From assembly GCA_950106755.1 (NCBI GenBank), contig OX467084.1:27965213-28029212 (forward strand): a stretch of DNA of 64,000 bases, given 5' to 3'. The notes beneath the pieces were generated by a model that was not told the DNA's origin, searched no databases, and saw nothing but the letters and a program-made list of their open reading frames with translations. How positions within the stretch are numbered: the stretch's first letter is position 1; each line of letters opens with the position of its first letter. The position numbers were made by a program, and so were the translations under genes. Below, piece by piece: positions 1 through 12,280 of this stretch. Source of the DNA: Climacium dendroides. Lineage: Eukaryota; Streptophyta; Bryopsida; Hypnales; Climaciaceae.

Positions 1-49
1 CCAGCAATGTGATTGTCTCCCTTTTCTTTACCTTGTGGTCCATTTTCAG

Positions 50-2185
50 AGACTTAAACGCTTCATGGGAGCTACAAGAGTGGTTGGAATCAGCCTACTC
101 GTATGTTGCAATGGTCGATTACCCAATTCCCACGAATTTTATCACCCCTCTCCCAGCCTATCCCATAAGAGAGGTAATGTTGGAACGAACAACAGTATTC
201 ACAAACTAGGTCCCTGCTACTCCTTTGCCGCTTTCATTACTACAGAGCAATCGTTCACTCATTTCACATGTCCTTTATTGGATTTTCCGTGCCAATGACT
301 TGCACATGTGAACCTGATGTTCTGAATATGCTCGCTGATTGTTCTTAGCTTGTTGCAAGTAGCTTTGGATCTTCTAGCCGGAAATGAGTGCTATATTTCA
401 TCTATTAAAGTCAGTGTTATTTACTTATATCACCAGGTTGTGAATATACACTGTATTGCATTGTGTTCTAGACTGTTGCTTACATTGTGCAGATATGTCG
501 GGCTGTGGATGGTTTACCAAATGACTCGGATCTTCTGTCTCGCATTTTTGCGGGAGCCAGTATTTACTACAATTACACTGGCCAGGTGGATTGCTTCCAA
601 CCCAATGATCCTGGCAATGATGACCTCGGAGTGACTGGGTGGAACTGGCAGGTTATCCTCCCCCCTCCCCCCCCCCCCCCCCCTCTTTTTTTTTTAACTT
701 ATCCCAGTAGTTGACATTCAGAAGGTTTAATCCTCTTGAAACAACCAGCATGTTGGAGATGTTAGTTCACATGAATTTCATTGATTAATCCGAATGCATC
801 TGTATGAATTACTGGTAGATACTTATATTGTTGTACCTCTTATAGTGGGTAACTTTACAAACTAGTTGAGTGAGAACTTGTCGACTTCTTGGCAGGCATG
901 TACAGAAATGGTTATGCCAATTAGCAGCAACCCCAATAACAGCATGTTCCCGCCTTGGGATTGGGATTTGGATGGTTTTGTTGATTCCTGTTTGGAGACT
1001 TACGGTGTGAGATCGAGACCAAGTTGGATTACAACAAATTATGGTGGCAAGGTAATATGAAAGCACGCATTTTAAGAGCTATGTCATGCTATTATTCCAC
1101 CACGTGCTTTTCGTTATGACACTCACGTTCTACCTTTTTATAAATCTTTGTGAGATGAACACAAGTCATCTTGATGCAATGCTTTCTGACACGTTGTGAG
1201 TATGTTTAAGCAGGATACAATGTAACAACGAAGTGATTGCTAGAATCTCTCCCATCTTGTGTCATAAGAACTGAAAGCTTATCCTCCAGATTCACTAGCT
1301 TACACGATGTATGATAAACTCATTTGTGCAGAGTATAAAGAATGTGCTGAAGAACTTCGGAAGCAACATGGTGTTCTCAAACGGACTGTTGGATCCCTGG
1401 AGCGGGGGAGGGTGAGCTGAAATTTCCTGGTTTCTTTTTTTCAAACCTCGTTTATTAAGGTAGAAGCATCCAATTGTGACAGCGCACCTACTTGCGACAT
1501 AAGCGAGGAGTAGCATTGGTTTTTTGACTTTGAAATCTTAATTGAGTGTTGCAAACCAAGGACACCGACACAATTGGGTGCTCCATCTCAACTGCTTTGG
1601 GTGATTGGAAAGTCACCTCTGGGACTACAATTCATCAGCAACCGATGTGAACTGATCTTGAGTTAAAATCGATGTCTGGTTGCAGAGTTCTTGAAAACAT
1701 CTCAAGCAGCATTGTTGCATTGGTGGCTCCTGAAGGTACCCACAACCTCTTACAAGTACTTTTTCAGAAAATGTTTCTCTACTTCTCAGACTTTCATCAT
1801 GCCGTAACTTTTTGTAAAATGGAGTCATCCTTCAAGTAAAGCACTACTTCAAGTCAGATTCGGGATTGAACTACCCAATAGAAGCTTTTCAACTCCTACG
1901 CATGGCAATATTCATTAGGTGTATCCCTGCTTCTTTCAAACAGTCGCACCCCCACTTTGAATGAGTTCAAGGATAACTTAAGTAACTTTTTGGTTAATTA
2001 TGTTTTGCGCAGGTGCTCACCACCTGGATCTGAGGGCTGCCACCGAAATCGATCCAGATTGGTTAGTTGAGCAACGCGAGATTGAGGTCGCACACATTGC
2101 CAAGTGGATTGCAGAATACCAGAGTGAGAGAAAGCTGCCGCACGAGGTCCTGGGTTTATCTAACAACTATGTATATACTGCTTAA
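50..2185 (+). CDS. Prolyl carboxypeptidase-like serine peptidase (S28), C-terminal part
   Basis: Peptidase family S28 (lysosomal Pro-X carboxypeptidase type) removes C-terminal residues after proline; plant members act in vacuole or cell wall. The gene enters from the left edge. Six exons read through in one frame: 50–173, 493–651, 896–1051, 1332–1411, 1686–1735 and 2013–2185 (TAA), all introns GT–AG. Visible family blocks in order: MVDYPIPTNF, IFAGASIYYNYTGQVDCF, GWNWQ|ACTEMVMP, RPSWITTNYGG, NGLLDPWSGGG and EGAHHLDLR. The Asp of LDPWSGGG and the first His of GAHH match the expected catalytic Asp and His; the catalytic Ser lies upstream of the window. NYT is a possible N-glycosylation site. 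The visible part is about 245 codons, roughly the C-terminal half of the usual ~500. Nothing in it is broken. What is seen: exons, splice sites and motifs. Inferred: substrate class and location. Confidence 0.93.
660..697. repeat. Poly-C/poly-T tract in peptidase intron
   Basis: A run of almost pure C followed by T lies just inside the intron after the GWNWQ exon. It is homopolymeric, and its length may be unreliable in the assembly. No function can be assigned. Confidence 0.8.
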
Positions 2186-2482
2186 TGCAATCATGTATTT
2201 TTCTATTCCGTATACCTGGTTGCAATTGGTTTCAACTCTGGAGTTTTGTAAGACTATGGCAAGTGATGGCAATTTGAAAAATATCTTCAATATGGGTAGG
2301 CAAAATGTAATGCAGAACGACTGAATTTTATTCAAAGTTTTGAGACACTCGCGTAGTTATTATTTTTGCAAAATGGTAGATTCCTACTATGATTCATTTG
2401 AGGGGTAAAATCAAGTTTCCAATTCTTAAAAATGTGTCCACCTCTCCCTTTATGCTTTCATTTTCTCCCTCTTTGATTTCAG

Positions 2483-2638
2483 TTCTTTCTGGACATTAGA
2501 GGTAATCGTAAAGGTCGGAGCAATGCTGTTAGAGGAAGGTTCAGGAAAGAAGTACTCCGTACAAAAGAAACACAATACCGAACTATATTAGACCCCAGTT
2601 TTGGTGCTCTAAGGAGTTTTGTTGTATGTTTTTCTTAA
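2483..2638 (+). other. Possible alternative terminal exon of the peptidase gene
   Basis: A strong acceptor (pyrimidine-rich stretch ending GATTTCAG at 2475–2482) precedes a 51-codon open frame that starts FFLDIRGNRKG and ends with TAA at 2636–2638. Its base composition is higher in GC than the AT-rich DNA that follows. It could be a spliced 3' UTR exon or an alternative C-terminus of the peptidase; a possible in-phase donor exists after LPHE in the last coding exon. I recognise no domain, and without transcript data it may be chance. Confidence 0.25.
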
Positions 2639-2764
2639 ACTTCAGCTTGTGGTCTTGCATTGCACACTTTATTATTAACTCTATTGTAGTGTCTCCAATT
2701 GAGTTATTATTTTATTTTTTCCATAATTTTATTTTTTCACAGTTTAATTTTACCATTGATTTAA

Positions 2765-3684
2765 CCCCTAAAGTCCCAAGGCTTTTTTCCCATCAAAACC
2801 TACTCAAAACTGCCATTTCTATTGCAAAGAGCAAAAAAATTTAAATTTGATTTTTTTTACATATCTAATTATAGGATCTTGTACTAAACTAGTATAAAAA
2901 TGCATGGAAAAAATTTCAAAAACTTTGACTATGTGGATTGTAAGATATCTGCATTTAAAGTGAAGAAAACAAGTTTATTTAATACCTTCTGTCATTGACT
3001 AGATTTAAAACTTTGAATCTTTTAAACTTAAAATTTTTGCACTATTGATTTTGATTTTATAATTTTTTATGTTGAAGAATTGAGTTGAGAATATAGGAAA
3101 AAAATTCAAGAAAAAAACACTTAATTATCACTCATTAAAAAATTGTTAAGTAGAAGTAGATTCAAGATTGAAAGGATTACTAAACTGTTAATAATTCTAA
3201 GATGGAATTGAAACACAATAATCCTAATGGTGAGATTATTCTAAAAAGTAAAATTAATTCTACATAAAAAAAATTTTGAAAAATTTTGAATATTACATTC
3301 AAAAATAGATTCTATAAGTTATTTTTTCAAGAAGATGCTTAGATTGCTTGAAAAATGAGATTGTCCATAACTTTTTCATTACTAGTCCAAATGGAATGAA
3401 TTAAAGCTTCAAATGTAGACAAAAATATAATATTTGAGAGAAAAAATTTAAATTTAAAAAATTCAATCTTTTGTGATTTTTTTTGGGCTAACTCTTAAGT
3501 TGCTTTGGAGACTTATCATGGCATAGCTTTTGTTTCTAACCAATTGAAATAAAAATTATATTCCTAAAAAGCTAATCTGATTTCCTATCTTTGAAAAAAG
3601 TTTCAAAAAATTATGTTAAAAATTGAGATCACACAGCCTACCCAAAATCCCAAGTCCCTTGTAGGGACTTTGGGACTTTAGGAG
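2765..3684 (+). mobile_element. TTAA-flanked non-autonomous TIR element, copy A
   Basis: A 920-bp element starts TTAA|CCCCTAAAGTCCCAA and ends CTTTGGGACTTTAGGAG|TTAG, so the ends are inverted repeats of about 15 bp. It has no ORF of note. The internal landmarks ATATCTAA..TAGGATCTTGTAC and AAGATAT.TGCATTTAAAGTG recur in the copies at 42.5–46.2 kb, 49.7–50.0 kb and, more diverged, at 25.8 and 40.3 kb. It is a near full-length reference for the family. Confidence 0.8.
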
Positions 3685-4320
3685 TTAGAGGTCTTTTAAA
3701 TAGATGTTGTAGCTCATTTTATATATTTTTTGTTTTGTATGACAAGATGAATTTAAAATTTAAAGTTTAAAATTTATTTGTTTGTGACATAGCATTTGGC
3801 TACAACAAGAAGTAGCAAACTAACCAAGCTTTGGCATTTTGGCTATCCCTTGGAAATAGTTTGAAAACATTTTAGTCCAAAAATTACAAGGTTTTAGTTC
3901 ATGTGTACGAAAACATGCATTTTAAGCACTTGAGATGAATATTTATTATAATTGAAGAGAGATTTATGAATTTTTTATGGTTGAAGTTATATTAAGTTTT
4001 TATTACATTTCAAATATGAAATTTATGTTTTATTGATATTGTTATATATTTTCATACATATAGTAGCAAAAAAAAATATATAAAACAAAAGATATAGAGT
4101 TTGACTATATGGTCATTGACTCTTAGATGGCAAGAGAACTAAGTCAATTTAAAAATCCCTAGGAATTTGAATACAAAGATGCCTTTTGACATTCATAGGA
4201 TGCCAAATAAATTGAGGGTGCCAAAATAGAGAAGTTCCAATGCAAAGGCTTTGTAACTTATTGCTTGTAGGTTCATGCCATATAAAAATGAATAGAGCTT
4301 CATAAATTAGCTACCGTAGC

Positions 4321-5721
4321 TGTTGCAACCCTAGTAACATTTTATAACCCCTAATGGGCTCACTTTCAGTGTCACTTGAATCACAACTCACTAACACTAC
4401 ACATGTCATGCAACCACAACATTAAATTCCATTTTTCAACTCATGTTACTAAGTTCTAGTCCCTAGGACTCTTAATATGCACCCCACATATGACACCAAG
4501 TATGTCACTTAGTGACATAGGACGGAACTTCCATTGATGTCCAAGCACTCGGTAGAGGCACTACTCCCCATCAATGCTAACCGCCCTTCAATATCACTCC
4601 ACTCCATCCTAAGTCTATTGTATATTTGTTATTTGCATATTATAACTAATCGAGATTTATAATTTGAAACACATTGGGAATGACCTAGTAAAGAGTAGGA
4701 CTCCATCTAACCGGTGCCACGGGACACCCATACTAATGTCCTATGATGCCTTGGACCTAGTGTTGAACTTGCATCACCCACCTTGAATCACCGAGACTCA
4801 CTAAGGCTCCAAGAGGGAGTGAAGAGGGAGACCAATCCCTCCTATAATACTTTCTATGGCATTCAACAACTAAGTTGAAGGAAGTCCCTAAATCCACTTT
4901 GGTTTGGGAAGACCACTTAATTCCAACCAAAATCACAATATTATGCCCTTATTTAGACTTCCAAATTTTCAAACGGCGTAACTTTACGGTCACAATTTTA
5001 AATTCCATATACAAAATCATTTTGGATATCTATACGACAAGGATTGTTCATTCATCTCATTTGGACAAGTTCTCACAAAGTTATGACCTTTTAAAGATTT
5101 GGATTCACCGAAAAAGGCCATATTCATTATATTAAGATTTTTCATAGTTTCATTTTTATCTTTAACTCAAAGATAAACCACTTTATCTCTTTATTAATAT
5201 TTTTTATAAATAAAGAACACTGACACCAACTTTTAAAATTTCATTTAAAAATTACTATTTGGGCATTATTTATTCTTGATTTCAATTATTATTTTTGTAA
5301 TTGAATTTATAATCTACAACCCTTCTCTTGGCCATAACTTTTTATTCATAACTTAGAACCTCATAATGCTTCTCATTCTAACTTCCTTGTGTTTTTAGCT
5401 TTCCAATGATATGCTACATGACATATTTTCATGAAGAATTCATTGAGAACCTCTCACTTCTAGATCTTAAGTGTCCCGGCGCCACTAGGACCCCCTCAAC
5501 TTTGAATGGCCATAACTTTTAGCCTCTAAGTCCAAATTATACGTCTTTTGGACAGTTGGATGTGTATTCTTAAGGGATTTTCAAGCATGTATGATACACT
5601 ATTATATTCTTCAAATTTAAGGTGCTATTGCGTCCTATTTGCTCAAGAGACATCCATTTCTCTCTTCTTAGGCTAGCTTGCAATGCTTGGGAAGTCACCC
5701 CAAAGAGATAGGAATGTGACA
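4321..5721. mobile_element. Solo-LTR-like repeat, copy 1
   Basis: A 1.4-kb block starts TGTTGCAACC and ends GGAATGTGACA, the TG…CA form of a long terminal repeat, and is flanked by GTAGC and ATAGC (4 of 5 bases equal), a plausible decayed target duplication. A second copy lies in the same orientation at 14,500–15,779. There are no gag or pol traces between the copies, only the CCT1 gene, so these look like two solo LTRs rather than one element. Superfamily cannot be assigned. Confidence 0.6.
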
Positions 5722-7187
5722 ATAGCTTACTAGTAGCTTAGTTAAAAAATAAATAATTAAAATGGTGCCTAAGTTTTTAGAAAATTAATGACTAATACAA
5801 TTTTCAATTGTTCATGTCACCTCCAATCTTCCCAAATTCTTATATGCAAATTTCTCAAATATTGTGAAGAGAGGAAGCATACTAAGAATAGGATAATTAT
5901 ATTTTTCTTGCCAAATTCTGAACTCAAAATTGGAATACAAATTAATAAGCAAGCTCTTTAAGCATCTATATAGTTAGATTTTGAAAAAAGACCATGTTTT
6001 TTTGTCATATGAAAAACAAACTTCAAAAGACTTGAACATTTAGGGGTAAACAATATGCTAACACATAAGATTTCAATTTAGAATGGAATTTGGAGGTCAA
6101 GACAAGGATTCAAGAAAATGTAGCCATCTTAGATGAAAGTAGCAACAACCATCCAAAATTGTAAGAATAACTTGGATGAAATGCTGAACTTAATTGTACT
6201 TACAAAATACTTTAATTCATTATTATGCAAAAAAACTACCCAACCTCAAAAGGTACACTTGGGCTTTCCATCATTCAAAAGAATTTGGTCACTAAATTTG
6301 CTCACTAATGAACTAGAATTCGACATGTAGTTTTCTTAGTTTGGTTCGGGGATATATTACCGTAGCTCCTGCCTAACCCCCCAAAAAATTATTTATCGGG
6401 GTCCTTTGAACAAAATTGCATCAAATTTTTCAACCCATTCTAGGGGCCCGCAGTTGAGAATTTTTCTACACGCTTGAAATGAGTCTCTATGCATCCCTTG
6501 ATTGAACCTGTAAGATCGCTGGAGACCAAAAAGGTCTGATGGATGACATCACTTGATTAAAGAAAATTTCAACCTAGAAGCAACCTACATTTTTAAACCC
6601 AACCCCTCCAGTGGCCAGGAATCATAGTGGGCAACAAAAAATCAGGTCCATGATGCAGATTTGAGTATGAGCGAATTGATAAGCACAAGTAAAGTTTCGG
6701 AAGCATATGGGCTTCACAAATGGACTTCACAAATGCATAAGCATCACACCCAGAAAATCAAAATGAAATGACATAGGATGAAACGCAAGGGATACAGCGG
6801 TCCTCATGAGGATCATGCAGAAAATATTACTACAGAGAGGAATGCTGTAACCTGACAGTTCTCTTTTTTCTCGCAATGACATAAAATATAAAAGTTCGCA
6901 CTAAAAAAATGCCTGATACCTTTCAAAATGAACAGGGCGGAAGAGCTCAAAATCGTAGGGTGTGCCCTAAGGCCCTCACTGGCACCGCACATTGTCATCC
7001 ATTACTGAAGTCCTCATTTTTAACGCTGCAGAAGGGTTGGATATCCCTTATGAATCAAACACTTTTGTCCCTAAAAATGAAGCCATAGCAATGCAGTAGC
7101 TACAGTAGAAGATTAAAGCGCTTGGGGTTGTAGTAAAATTTAATATTCTCAGATCCCACAACTAATCCAGATTCTACTCAACAAAAT
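5722..7187. other. Intergenic DNA and CCT1 3' flank
   Basis: I see no gene or clear repeat boundary. The part from about 6,650 to 7,187 is less AT-rich and lies directly downstream of the CCT1 stop codon (minus strand), so it probably holds the 3' UTR. No convincing poly(A) signal could be fixed. Confidence 0.5.
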
Positions 7188-10100
7188 CTACTGTTCACCA
7201 TCGTCCTCCTTGTATAATTTGATCATGTCGTCAATTCGCAGAATTGTGATTGCAGCTTCCGTCGCAAACTGCAAAACCAAAAGTATTAGCACAGAGAAAT
7301 GGGACTAAACAAATAGCAAAGTTCCACGAAGAGCAATCAAGGGATTCCGAAAAACAAACAGAACTCCAGGCACGAAAACAAAAACCTACTACGAACCTGA
7401 ATGATTTTAACTTTGCTCATAGCTGGCTCAACGACCCCAGCTTCAATATTGTTTCGAACAACTCCCTTGATCAAGTCCAACCCAGTTCTGTACAATCGAC
7501 AAAGTTGTACACATCAAAAGTAACTCTCAATTACGTGCAAATACCCCAGGATACAATCACAATGGACTTAAAAGGTATAGCATCTGCAACCTCAGGCATC
7601 AAGTACATACCCAGCAAGATGCTGCTTGTCGGCCTTTGTTTGGGCATTATGGTGGTACGCACGAAGTTTAGCAACCAATTCTGTTGAGTCCTTTGCTGCA
7701 TTTACAGCCAAAACCTATTTGTTCCCAACCACGGTCAAGAATGTACTTAGAGAGTATCGATTTAGGCTTGAGCAAAACATCACATAAGTAAACTTTTGAA
7801 GTGAAGTCGTTGATAGCTTAATACACTATGAATATGAATTGGTTTCTCTATCATATGAAACTATAACAGGAACCTTAAACACGAAGTTAACAGTGCTCTC
7901 GAAAGTATTGCTATTTCTGTAGCAAACGGAGAGACTAGGGATCGAAAATCTCCTCCCAACAAAAAATGTTATCACAATTGCAAAGGCAGAAAAAACAATG
8001 GGCTTACCTTGGGAATAACAAGCAGAGCCTCAGCAAATTCAGCTATAGCAAGTTGCTCACGTGACCCTAAGGTAGTTGCCAAATTTTCTAGGTAGACCGA
8101 CAGAGCTGCCTCAACTGCCCCTCCTCCTGCTACCACCTGCCACAGGAAATAAGTAACGAACTCTCCCATCTCAGATGATCGCCTTAATACATAAGACCTC
8201 AGAAACGTTCTCGAGATAGTGGGGGCAAGTGTTCGGAAATGTTATGGTACAGCGACAATGCGCTGCAGCTAGGGTCTGTAGAAGTAATGCCAACTAATTA
8301 GGCGTCTGGGTATCCACTCACAGTATTTGACTCCAAGGTACGCTTCACAATACTCAATGAATCATGAATGGAGCGTTCCATCTCGTCCAGCATATAATCA
8401 TTGGCTCCTCTCAACACGATTGAAACCTGCCAAGCAGAAGACAGTAGTATCATAAACTCTACTTCTCGTACTACAGTTTCACAAAAAAATCCGGAAAGAG
8501 TTAAAAAAAATTCAAAAAACTTCAGGGACGAAACAATAGACACAACAATACAGCACAATAAAGGTTTCAAATAATGTCAGTACAGCAAGGAATAGGTAGC
8601 GGCAGTAAAACTATTCACTCACCGCCCTTGAACTCTTAGCACCCTTTATAAGAATGACATCATCATCGGACACTCGTTCTTCTACAACTTCATCTGCATT
8701 CCCTAGCAGAGAAGCATCAAATGTCTCACCCCCTTCCATATCAGCGAAAGTAAGGACCTGAATCAAAATGAAATCAAACTCAGAATACTTTTGAGTGCAC
8801 CTTGGATCCTCAAAAATGTCAGGTACACGGAACATTTGGGCATTTATCCCCTAGCTTCTGATTTTGATAAAATGACTGACTAACATTAACAAATACATCG
8901 CAGAGAGAAAATTAAATGTGAGAAAATAGTAAAGACTAAACTAGTATTTACCTGAGTGGCCCCAGTGGCTTTAGCAATGTGACGCATGTCTTCCTTACTG
9001 ACACGCCGCAATGCAATAGCATTGGCCTCCACAAAATACTGCATCCTCCCAGACATAATCAGTAATAAACAGTAATAAGCATCAAAGGTAACACCCTAAA
9101 CTTCAAATTCTCTGATCCAGTTTCAGTTAGCAGACACATACCACAACCTTGCCATTACACGTATGTGTGATCAAAGTACACACCTTTAGAGCCATGTCGT
9201 CGATGCCCTTCGTAGTAAGGATCACATTAGCACCTGCCTTCAGCATTTTCTCAATTCGCTCTTTGGTAATGTCCGCTTCCCTGCACAAACAATAACGTTT
9301 AAGAATATTAAGATCGAAACAATAGAACTTTCGACGAGGACTTCCACCTAGAACCAATCGAGCGATGTGTTCAACTGGGAAAAAAATAGCCGTGGTTCGT
9401 TTGACTTGCGACAGCCTCGGACGATTAAAAACTACAAGTGAAGAGGTGTGAAAGTGGACGCCGACTGTGTACATCAAAACCATACATTAGAGCTGCTAAG
9501 GAAGAGGCGAACTCACCGTTGACGAATTTTTTCCAGTTCCCTAGGATCCGTAACAAGGACCTGTACGCCCATTTGCATTTTTGTCTTTTGCAAGTTGACA
9601 TCTAAGCATGCTATGCGAGCTGGTGCCACTCGCTTGGGCATACCCTGGGCGGCCCTCCCTAATGGTAAAGCATAACCATTGAGAAGATAGCTTTCTTTAG
9701 CACTCTGTCCGTGAGCCTTCAGAATGTTGATAGACTGTCAAATTTACCAGCACAGGAATGCGAGTTAACATTTACACACAATGATACTCCAATAATCATC
9801 ATCTCTACTACGACGACTGCAGCCACTTTAAGCAAGCAAGTCGTAGGCTCCAGTATTATATTGGCATCGAGCAATGGATAGGATACACCAATTCTATCAA
9901 GATTAGTTATGAGACCTTAATGGGATATCTAACGTCGCCCCTTTCAGAAGTAGCCTTGACAGCTTGCACGGCGTCAACCACCTGACAATTCACAACAACA
10001 AGAAGCATTGTGAAAACAACATGAATGTATAACAGACATGGAAATACATCAAACTTTCTGATCATATACGAAGCACGTACGAGAGTGCAGAGAATGTACA

Positions 10101-11999
10101 TAGATTCGGTAGGACATCGATAGCACTTGCTATTTCTCAATCCCAATCAACAAAATTCATAGCATAAGCATTCACAACCATTCAAGTTTTGTTTAAACAA
10201 TTGTTCATTACACATGTCGAAGGAGCACACTTTGGTACATACCATCTTTGCAAAAAAGTCAGATTCAGGTCCAATGATCTTAGAGGACATGCTTGTCTTT
10301 GCAACGTTGATCAAAGTATCCTTCCCCAACTTTTCAACCTGAGCTTTGGAAAGATTGTTAGGACAAAAAATAAGCATTGAAGTCGAGAAGTGAAAACACT
10401 GCCAAAAAAACTCTAGATAATTGCCTTCTGTCGACGTATTACTTCAAAAGAGAACTATACAACTACTTGTATCAATTAAAGTCTCGACCCAAAGGCCCGT
10501 GATAGACGCAAATACTGTACCTTGGTGGCAAGCTTCTCATCAATATACTTGCAGGCCTCACGCATGGCAAGCTGGCAACACAAGTAAACTCAAGTGGTGA
10601 AAATTTGATAAATTTTGGAAAATTCAAGTCTTAACATCTTGCTAACAACCGTGTCTAACCATTTTATTACAGTAGCTTAAAATTAGTTGAACCTTAATTA
10701 ACAAGAATGCCGAATTGCACTGGAACAGAATAAAAATGGAACAGAGTGAAAATACTTACTCGATAACCACTGATAATAGATGTAGGATGTATCTTGATCC
10801 TAACCAAATCATTTGCTCTCTGGTAACCAAAAATTGAAGTCATGAGTCCCCTGATGGATAAACAAAGCTTTGATGCAATATATCGAGGAGTGAAAAGACA
10901 TCAAATGATCTATCGTGATTAAAGACCCCCATATTTATGGACCAAAACACAACACAGAAACACAAGCTTGGAAGTACTACAATAAATAGCTTAGTGAACT
11001 TCAAAATGATCTTATCAGAAAAATCAGATACGACAGATACCTTGAGAAGCTCCGCAGCAATGATAACAACAGAGGTAGTACCATCACCAACTTCTCGATC
11101 TTGCAGCTCGGCTAGTTCCACAAGTACCTGATGGAAACTCACCAGTCGGTTGATGTATATTTGCACTCCATATCAAATGTAATACTATCACTGCGAGCCT
11201 ATCGTATCTTGTATAGCCATGTGACCTCAGTTCCCCCGACTGAGAATAGGGCACGACAAACACTTCAATTGTCGAGCCACAATCTACTTGAAAGATCACA
11301 AGACCAGTCACATTGAATATGACCAATTTTCAGCAAGACAGCACCGACATACCTTGGCAGCAGGGTGCTCCACCTCGAGCATTTTTAAAATTGTGGCTCC
11401 ATCATTAGTGATAGTCACATCGCCAATGTCATCCACAAGCATCTGCTCTCGAACCATTGAAACAATTCAGAAACTACTAACTGCTTGATAGAGAGCGAGT
11501 TCTCTACCATTGTCAAAATGTCAGACTACGACAAACAAAATAAGTAGCCCCGCTGCTGTTCATATTAGGCACACATTGTCCCCATTTCCATGTACGCGTC
11601 AAAGAGCCGCAAGCCCGACACAATGTCATCAAACTCACCTTATCAAGCCCAACTGGCCCCAACGAAGTTTTAACAATATTGGCGATGGCCTGGCAGGCCA
11701 TAACTGCAATTCATCCACAACCAAAACCATCATTTCATCAGTTCAGATTTTCAAACCTAACCCTAATCTCCCCACTCTCACAACCGATCGCACCGCCGCC
11801 TTCACACCACCACAACTGCACGTAAAAACTCTAAAACTCTAAAAACTCCACCGCAAAAAATTCGTGTCACACCGCAAAAACGAAAAGACTCCCTAAACCC
11901 TAAACCCAGGATGCAAGTCCGGAGAAGGCCCAAACCATTCTGCGAGCGGACATCTTGGCCAGTCTGCCGATCTCCGAGAATGCTCAAGTTCTGCGACAT
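7188..11999 (-). CDS. CCT1: T-complex protein 1 subunit alpha (CCT1), complete
   Basis: CCT1 is one of eight subunits of the cytosolic TRiC/CCT chaperonin, which folds actin, tubulin and other clients in an ATP-driven ring. Seventeen exons (minus strand, 5' to 3'): 11999–11936, 11703–11639, 11442–11353, 11127–11041, 10819–10760, 10571–10521, 10338–10243, 9981–9916, 9734–9517, 9280–9184, 9038–8952, 8757–8623, 8426–8322, 8136–8008, 7714–7611, 7487–7397, 7268–7188 (TAG). All junctions are GT–AG and keep frame, giving 541 residues, the usual family length. Landmarks: LGPVGLDK (36–43), NDGATIL (56–62), ATP motif GDGTTS (87–92), GGGAVE (411–416) and the C-terminal RIDDMIKL. The start ATG is preceded by an in-frame TGA. 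The gene looks intact and under constraint. Telo-box repeats lie in intron 1. Confidence 0.96.
11891..11907 (-). promoter_or_regulatory. Telo-box repeats in CCT1 intron 1
   Basis: CCCTAAACCCTAAACCC is two overlapping copies of the plant telo-box (AAACCCTAA type), 29 bp inside intron 1 just after the first coding exon. A further CCTAACCCTAA lies at 11,756–11,766. Telo-boxes near the 5' end of plant genes are known from translation-related and growth-linked genes. A role here is inferred. Confidence 0.45.
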
Positions 12000-12280
12000 G
12001 ATGAATCAGCACTCGTGGACGCGATCGATAGAAGACGTGAAGGTCCACCGAGGTCGGGGATGCGCGGTGGGAGCTCCGATTGCACACACGATGACCAATT
12101 TCTTTACCCGCAGGCCCTGAATCGAGTTTCATGGACAAGACGACGGACCCAACCGAAATCCAGTATTCTGTGTCATTCATCCACCTGTTTCTCGTTCATC
12201 TCCCGCCCTCAGTTCAGAATTGGACGAAGAATTGGACGAAGTACCCTGCGTTTGGGTCAGTTTGGTAAATAATTAACAAC
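12000..12280 (-). promoter_or_regulatory. CCT1 upstream region
   Basis: Moderately GC-rich DNA directly upstream of the CCT1 start, likely 5' UTR and core promoter. It contains a 12-bp perfect tandem duplication (GAATTGGACGAA twice, 12,217–12,240). I could not fix a TATA box or transcription start. Confidence 0.35.
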
